In this document: piece by piece, positions 59,679-63,700 of the stretch | Position numbering within the stretch: the stretch's first letter is position 1 | Layout: every line of letters starts with the position of its first letter | Assembly (NCBI GenBank): GCA_017619975.1 | Contig: JAFZRH010000082.1 | Location: 1-63,700, forward strand | Reading direction: 5' to 3' | Length of the DNA stretch: 63,700 nt | From: Lachnospiraceae bacterium | GTDB lineage: Bacteria; Bacillota; Clostridia; Lachnospirales; Lachnospiraceae | The notes under the pieces: model-generated | Told to the model about the DNA's origin: nothing | What the model saw: the letters and a program-made list of their open reading frames with translations, nothing else | Database searches by the model: none | Translations under genes and position numbers: made by a program

Positions 59679-59711
59679 AAAAACGGCAGGGATTTTGTCC
59701 CTGCCGTTTTA
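59679..59711. terminator. Bidirectional terminator between rnhA and carD
   Basis: AAAACGGCAGGGA and TCCCTGCCGTTTT arms with a five-base loop, flanked by A and T runs on both strands. Confidence 0.9.
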
Positions 59712-60209
59712 CTTGCGGATCCTTTCTTTTATGTAGTTCGGCACGTCCCCGGGATCGATTCCGAGCACATAGGCGAATTCTTCGTTGATCAGGCGTTCCG
59801 CGTCTTTCAGAAAAGAGGAGTCGGCGGAACGGAGCTTCCGTCCGTCTTCCTGCATGACCGCTTTTCGTTCATAAAGCGTCTTGACCAGTGAGATCAGCTG
59901 ACGGTGCTCTCCGCTGCGGATGATCTGCTGAAAGACTTCCTTGCGCGCGGCATCCGCGTCGATCCAGACGGAATCGACCTCATTGATCTCGCTGATCGCC
60001 GTCAGGACTTCCTCCTTTGTCAGAACGGGTCTGACCCGGGAGAGAAGCATCTCGTTGTCTGTCGGGAGATAAATGACGCTGTTTTTACGATACAAAGGAT
60101 GCAGTTGATAAAAACGGCGAAGCTGTTCACCGAGTTTTTTTTCAACAATCCCGCTTACCTCACACACACCGTCCAGGCTGTAATGGACGACGTCGCCTGC
60201 CGCAATCAT
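59709..60209 (-). CDS. CarD-family transcription regulator
   Basis: 166 residues. Residues 1-60 form the RNA-polymerase-interacting Tudor-like domain (IAAGDVVHYSLDGVCEVSGI); the rest is helical and ends with EEFAYVLGIDPGDVP. CarD/CdnL proteins bind the polymerase beta subunit and stabilise open promoters, often at stable-RNA genes. A promoter is visible upstream. Confidence 0.9.
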   Translation of the reverse strand: MIAAGDVVHYSLDGVCEVSGIVEKKLGEQLRRFYQLHPLYRKNSVIYLPTDNEMLLSRVRPVLTKEEVLTAISEINEVDSVWIDADAARKEVFQQIIRSGEHRQLISLVKTLYERKAVMQEDGRKLRSADSSFLKDAERLINEEFAYVLGIDPGDVPNYIKERIRK

Positions 60210-60256
60210 CCGGACCTCCCTTCTATAAAAGCTGACACACGAAGAAATACATGTTT

Positions 60257-60285
60257 ATAATACCATGAAAAAAGAATAAATTCAA
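60257..60285 (-). promoter_or_regulatory. Promoter for carD
   Basis: Minus strand TTGAAT (60280-60285) and TATTAT (60257-60262), 17-base spacer. Confidence 0.65.
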
Positions 60286-60354
60286 CGAAAAAACGTCAAT
60301 AACAGTAAATTGTTTTATGTTTCTTCCGGATTCTGTTGTCAGATTTACTTGTTT

Positions 60355-61761
60355 TCAGCGGCACAGCTGCGCTTCCGCGCGCCGTACCGTAAGCCGCAGG
60401 AAGGTAAAACTGAGCGCAAAAGAGACGATCTCGGCCAGCGGGAAGGCAAGCCAGACGTTGTCCAGCACCTTCGTCAAAGAGAAGAGATAAGCCGCCGGCA
60501 GCAGGACCACCACCTGCCGGCAGATGGAGATCAGAAGAGAATGGAACGGGTTGCCGATGGCCTGACAGACCGAGCCGGCAATAATGCAGAATCCGGCCAG
60601 CGGGAAATGCAGACAGATGATCCGCAGCGCCCGGACACCGATGGAAAGCATTTCGTCCGTGGGAGAGAAGATTCCCAGGAGGATCTTGGGCATCGTCAGG
60701 AACAGGAGCGCTCCGAAACTCATAAAACTGACGGATGAAAGAATGGTCAGACGGTAGGTCTTCCGGACGCGGTCCATATGTCCGGCGCCGAAATTGTAGG
60801 AAACGATGGGCACCATGGCATTGTTCAGACCGAAGATCGGCATGAAAATGAAGCTCTGCAGCTTGAAATAGATGCCGTAGACTGCCGTGGCGGCTTCCGT
60901 AAAGCCGATCAGGATCTGGTTCATGCAGAAATTGACGACGGAGCCGATGGACTGCATGAGGATGGACGGAAAGCCGATCCGGTAGATATCCAGAGCGATC
61001 CGGGCGTTGAAGCGGATCTTTTTGAAGGCCGGGCTCAGCTCCGGATTGTACTTCAGGTTCAGGAGAACGCCGACCAGCGCGGCGGCGCCCTGACCGATGA
61101 CGGTTGCCACGGCGGCGCCTTTTACTTCCAGCCGGGGAAAGCCCGCGTAGCCGAAGATAAAGAGTGGATCCAGGATGATATTGATGCCGGCGCCGACCAG
61201 CTGGCAGATCATGGATTTATCGGTCCGGCCGGTGGACTGCAGGAGCCTTTCCAGGGTGACCTGGGCATACAGGAAGAAGCAGATCCCCATAACGATGCTC
61301 AGATAGTCCCCGCCGTAACGGATGATCTGTTCGTTCTGCGTCTGCATGGCGAAGAAAGAGCGGGCGAAGAAAAGTCCGATCAATGAGAAAACGGCCGCCA
61401 TGACGATCTCAAGAAAGAGGCCGACGCCGGCGATCTGCCGGGCTTTCTCCTCCATCTTTTCTCCCAGGGAGCGGGAGATCAGAGCGCTCATGCCGACGCC
61501 GGTGCCGATGGAGAAGGCAATCAGAAGAGACTGCATGGGGAAGGCCAGGCTGACGGCGTTCATCGCATCCTGATGCAGCTCCAGCCGGGAAACGAAATAG
61601 CTGTCGACGATATTGTAAAAAGCCTGGAACATCATGGAGATGGTCATGGGCAGCGCCATGGAAAACAAAAGCTTTCCGATGGGCTGCGTCCCCATTTTAT
61701 TGGAGGCAGGTTCGGGACTGGTTTCGGAATCAGAAATGTTTCGGAAAGGATCCTTGGTCAT
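60355..61761 (-). CDS. MATE-family multidrug/metabolite exporter
   Basis: 468 residues, twelve helices in two homologous halves; the N-half has PMTISMMFQAFYNIVDSYFV and the second half has GFPSILMQSIGSVVNFCMN. MATE proteins expel cationic drugs or metabolites using Na+ or H+ gradients. The substrate cannot be inferred. It diverges from the HAD gene across a 96-base palindrome-containing gap. Confidence 0.92.
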   Translation of the reverse strand: MTKDPFRNISDSETSPEPASNKMGTQPIGKLLFSMALPMTISMMFQAFYNIVDSYFVSRLELHQDAMNAVSLAFPMQSLLIAFSIGTGVGMSALISRSLGEKMEEKARQIAGVGLFLEIVMAAVFSLIGLFFARSFFAMQTQNEQIIRYGGDYLSIVMGICFFLYAQVTLERLLQSTGRTDKSMICQLVGAGINIILDPLFIFGYAGFPRLEVKGAAVATVIGQGAAALVGVLLNLKYNPELSPAFKKIRFNARIALDIYRIGFPSILMQSIGSVVNFCMNQILIGFTEAATAVYGIYFKLQSFIFMPIFGLNNAMVPIVSYNFGAGHMDRVRKTYRLTILSSVSFMSFGALLFLTMPKILLGIFSPTDEMLSIGVRALRIICLHFPLAGFCIIAGSVCQAIGNPFHSLLISICRQVVVLLPAAYLFSLTKVLDNVWLAFPLAEIVSFALSFTFLRLTVRRAEAQLCR

Positions 61762-61793
61762 GTCAGCTCCTTGCGGTGGTTGTCTGCTGAACC

Positions 61794-61853
61794 GTATCTT
61801 ATCACAGACCGGTCAAAAGGTATAGCGATTTATCCGGTTTTATGATAAGATAC
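61794..61853. promoter_or_regulatory. Inverted repeat in the MATE/HAD divergent region
   Basis: GTATCTTATCA (61794-61804) and TGATAAGATAC (61843-61853) are perfect 11-base inverted repeats 38 bases apart. They may be paired binding sites for one regulator controlling both genes. Confidence 0.45.
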
Positions 61854-61857
61854 CGTC

Positions 61858-62667
61858 ATGAGCAGTTTACAGGCAAAAAAATTATTCCTCCTGGATATGG
61901 ACGGGACCCTCTATCTGGACGAGACGCTGTTTGACGGCGTGCCGGAATTCCTGGCGCGGATCCGGGCCAAGGGCGGACGCTATCTGTTTTTGACGAATAA
62001 TTCCTCCCGCGGCATCGAAGGGTATCTGAAGAAGATGGCTCGTCTGGGGATCCCGGCCGAAGAGGAGGATTTCCTGACTTCGACGGATGCGACGATCCGC
62101 ACGATCCGGAAGGAATATCCGGACCGCCTGATCTACGTCGTGGGAACGCAGTCGTTAAAAGAGCAGCTGCGCTCGGCGGGCCTTTGCCTGTCGGAGGAGC
62201 CTTCGGAGGACGTCAATCTGCTGCTGATCGGCTTCGACCGGGAGCTGACGTATAAAAAGCTGGAAGATGCCTGCATCCTGCTGGGCCGGAACGTCGACTA
62301 TCTGGCCACGAATCCGGACTGGGTCTGTCCGGTCGCCTTCGGTTTTGAACCGGACTGCGGCAGCATCTGCGAGATGCTCTGGCACGCCACGGGGAAAAAG
62401 CCGCGCGTGATCGGAAAGCCCGAGCCGCAGATGGTCTTCCTGGCACTGGAGAGGACCGGTTTCACGAAGGAAGAGACTGTGGTGGTAGGAGACCGGCTCT
62501 ATACGGATATCGCCTGCGGCGTAAACGCGGGCGTGGATACCGTCTTCGTCCTAAGCGGCGAAGGAAAAAGAGAAGATATTGAAACGATGGGGATCCGTCC
62601 AGTCTGGGTGCTGGCGGATATCCGATCGCTTTTGGAGGAGATGGAAAAAGATGACGGAAAAGCTTGA
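61858..62667 (+). CDS. HAD-IIA family phosphatase (NagD-like)
   Basis: 269 residues. Motif I LLDMDGTLYLDE, motif II FLTNNSS, motif III Lys in GKPEPQM, motif IV VGDRLYTDIACGVNAG, with the large C2 cap between. Relatives dephosphorylate nucleotides, sugar phosphates or glycerol phosphate. The stop overlaps the GDPD gene by 17 bases, so release of phosphate from glycerol 3-phosphate or similar is a plausible shared theme. Confidence 0.9.
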   Translation: MSSLQAKKLFLLDMDGTLYLDETLFDGVPEFLARIRAKGGRYLFLTNNSSRGIEGYLKKMARLGIPAEEEDFLTSTDATIRTIRKEYPDRLIYVVGTQSLKEQLRSAGLCLSEEPSEDVNLLLIGFDRELTYKKLEDACILLGRNVDYLATNPDWVCPVAFGFEPDCGSICEMLWHATGKKPRVIGKPEPQMVFLALERTGFTKEETVVVGDRLYTDIACGVNAGVDTVFVLSGEGKREDIETMGIRPVWVLADIRSLLEEMEKDDGKA

Positions 62668-63505
62668 AGTGAAAGTGAAAAAACTGTTCTGGATCCTGCT
62701 GCTGATCCTGTGTCCCCTTGTACTGCTGTATGCGCTGCTGCTGCGCTGCCGGCGGGGGGCCAAGTGGCCGGAAGGCTTAAAAGGCGTGCGTTTCGCGCAC
62801 CGCGGCCTGCATCATCAGCCGGATGCGCCGGAGAATTCGCTGGCAGCGTTCCGGGCCGCCGTGGAAAACGGCTACGGCGCGGAGCTGGATATCCACCTGA
62901 TGAAGGACGGCAATCTGGCCGTGATCCATGACAGTTCCTTAATACGCACAGCCGGTGCGGATGTGGAAGTGGAAGATCTGACCGCGGAAGAGCTGAAGCA
63001 GTACCGGCTGGAAGGCACGGATGAAACGATCCCGCTTTTTGAGGAGGTGCTGGAGATCTTCGACGGGAAAACACCGCTCGTGGTGGAACTCAAATGCGAG
63101 CGCGGCAATTACAATGCCCTGGCTGCCGCCGCCTGCGAGATGCTGGACCGCTATCATGTGACGTACTGCATCGAAAGCTTCGATCCGCGCGCGCTGATCT
63201 GGCTGAAAAACAACCGGCCGGAGATCATCCGCGGACAGCTCTCGGGCGATCTCATGGAAAGCGATTCGAAGCAGAGCAAGCTTACGCTCTGGATCCTGCA
63301 GCATCTGTTCATGAATTGCCTGGCCAGGCCGGATTTCATCGCTTTTGATCATAAGCACCGGGACGAGAGCGCGGAACTGAAATTCTGCCGCGTCGTATAC
63401 GGGGTACAGGAAGTCTCCTGGACAATCCGGTCGGAGGAAAAAGCCAGAGAGCTGGAAGAGGACGGCTGCCTGATCATCTTCGAAAAATTCGGCAAAAAAA
63501 TTTAA
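62651..63505 (+). CDS. Membrane-anchored glycerophosphodiester phosphodiesterase
   Basis: 284 residues. An N-terminal helix (about 12-31) anchors the catalytic domain outside or at the membrane. FAHRGLHHQPDAPENSLAAF and ELDIHLMKDGNLAVIHD contain the conserved His, Glu, Asp and His of the GDPD TIM barrel. It releases glycerol 3-phosphate from deacylated phospholipid head groups or teichoic-acid-type polymers. ATG 62651 follows GGAGGAG. Confidence 0.9.
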   Translation: MTEKLEVKVKKLFWILLLILCPLVLLYALLLRCRRGAKWPEGLKGVRFAHRGLHHQPDAPENSLAAFRAAVENGYGAELDIHLMKDGNLAVIHDSSLIRTAGADVEVEDLTAEELKQYRLEGTDETIPLFEEVLEIFDGKTPLVVELKCERGNYNALAAAACEMLDRYHVTYCIESFDPRALIWLKNNRPEIIRGQLSGDLMESDSKQSKLTLWILQHLFMNCLARPDFIAFDHKHRDESAELKFCRVVYGVQEVSWTIRSEEKARELEEDGCLIIFEKFGKKI

Positions 63506-63513
63506 AAAAGTGA

Positions 63514-63542
63514 TTGACAATCCGAAAAGGATGTTGTAGTAT
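63514..63542 (+). promoter_or_regulatory. Consensus promoter for the tRNA-Gly/tRNA-Leu unit
   Basis: TTGACA (63514-63519) and TAGTAT (63537-63542), 17-base spacer, 25 bases before tRNA-Gly. Confidence 0.8.
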
Positions 63543-63567
63543 ACACCTTGCGCCCCAAAAGGTGCAT

Positions 63568-63639
63568 GCGCGAGTGGCTCAGCGGTGGAGCACCACCTTG
63601 CCAAGGTGGGGGTCGCGGGTTCGATCCCCGTCTCGCGCT
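63568..63639 (+). tRNA. tRNA-Gly (anticodon GCC)
   Basis: 72 bases: acceptor GCGCGAG/CTCGCGC, D-arm GGCTCAGCGGTGGAGC, anticodon loop TTGCCAA with GCC, T-arm GGGTTCGATCCCC. No encoded CCA. Confidence 0.95.
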
Positions 63640-63648
63640 CTTTTATAA

Positions 63649-63700
63649 GCAGTTGTGGCGGAATTGGCATACGCGCATGATTCAGGTTCATGTCCATGTA
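63649..63700 (+). tRNA. tRNA-Leu (anticodon CAG), cut by window end
   Basis: Acceptor 5' strand GCAGTTG, D-arm TGGCGGAATTGGCATACGCG, anticodon stem CATGA/TCATG with loop TTCAGGT (CAG). The variable and T arms lie beyond the window. Confidence 0.85.

Overview
The window reads as a chromosomal segment of a moderately GC-rich, anaerobic Gram-positive bacterium, most likely class Clostridia (Bacillota), possibly a gut lineage. The reasons are AGGAGG-type ribosome sites, sigma-A-like promoters, lipoproteins with Thr/Pro/Ala-rich 'APTEAPT' linkers, cohesin/dockerin modules, a group 4 [NiFe] hydrogenase with Mrp-type membrane subunits, and methionine gamma-lyase. No IS element, prophage or CRISPR array was seen. 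All calls come from reading the sequence; no database search was run.

Layout. 1-1780 (-): threonine aldolase-like enzyme, then glycogen synthase running off the edge. 1969-4581 (+): Sel1-repeat protein and a two-component pair. 4680-7554 (+): a NagA-like protein that has lost its catalytic residues, then tatB-like, tatA and tatC. 7629-13279 (+): gamma-glutamyltransferase with a Tat lipoprotein signal, a second lipoprotein, a TRAP-large-subunit-like permease, a 52-residue membrane protein and an AstE/aspartoacylase-like deacylase. 13820-23327 (+): RDD protein, a complete CUT1-type ABC importer, a nuclease-fold lipoprotein and a 930-residue repeat lipoprotein. 23421-26493 (-): DUF4956 and VTC proteins behind a histidine kinase and receiver that both lack key phosphotransfer residues. 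26779-31041 (-): surE, two nrnA paralogues, cca, tRNA-Leu and tRNA-Arg. 31212-34030 (+): Mrp ATPase, D-Ala-D-Ala carboxypeptidase, dUTPase. 34099-43427 (-): 14-gene Mbh-like hydrogenase operon with a ten-cluster polyferredoxin. 43705-44898 (+): methionine gamma-lyase. 45088-50132 (-): hypF, hypC, hypD, hypE. 50365-53288 (+): cyclophilin, a Cys-rich membrane protein, tgt, yajC. 53369-59003 (+): a glucosaminidase and a carboxypeptidase, each ending in a dockerin, followed by a membrane-anchored cohesin protein. 59043-63700: RNase H, CarD, MATE pump, HAD phosphatase, GDPD and tRNAs.

The most striking system is 53369-59003. Two predicted peptidoglycan enzymes carry nearly the same dockerin, preceded by a shared module, beside one membrane-anchored cohesin protein. 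This looks like a one-cohesin, cellulosome-style assembly aimed at the cell's own wall rather than plant fibre. The cohesin-coding segment is markedly AT-rich compared with the rest of its gene, which suggests the module came from elsewhere.

Other loci work as units. Group 4 hydrogenase plus HypA/C/D/E/F would couple ferredoxin oxidation to H2 formation and ion pumping; its large subunit ends at the last Cys motif, so no maturation protease should be needed. The Tat genes sit directly before a Tat-dependent gamma-glutamyltransferase and probably serve it. The ABC importer with nuclease-like lipoproteins may scavenge nucleic-acid breakdown products. The VTC/DUF4956 pair with a degenerate two-component system suggests non-canonical control of polyphosphate metabolism.
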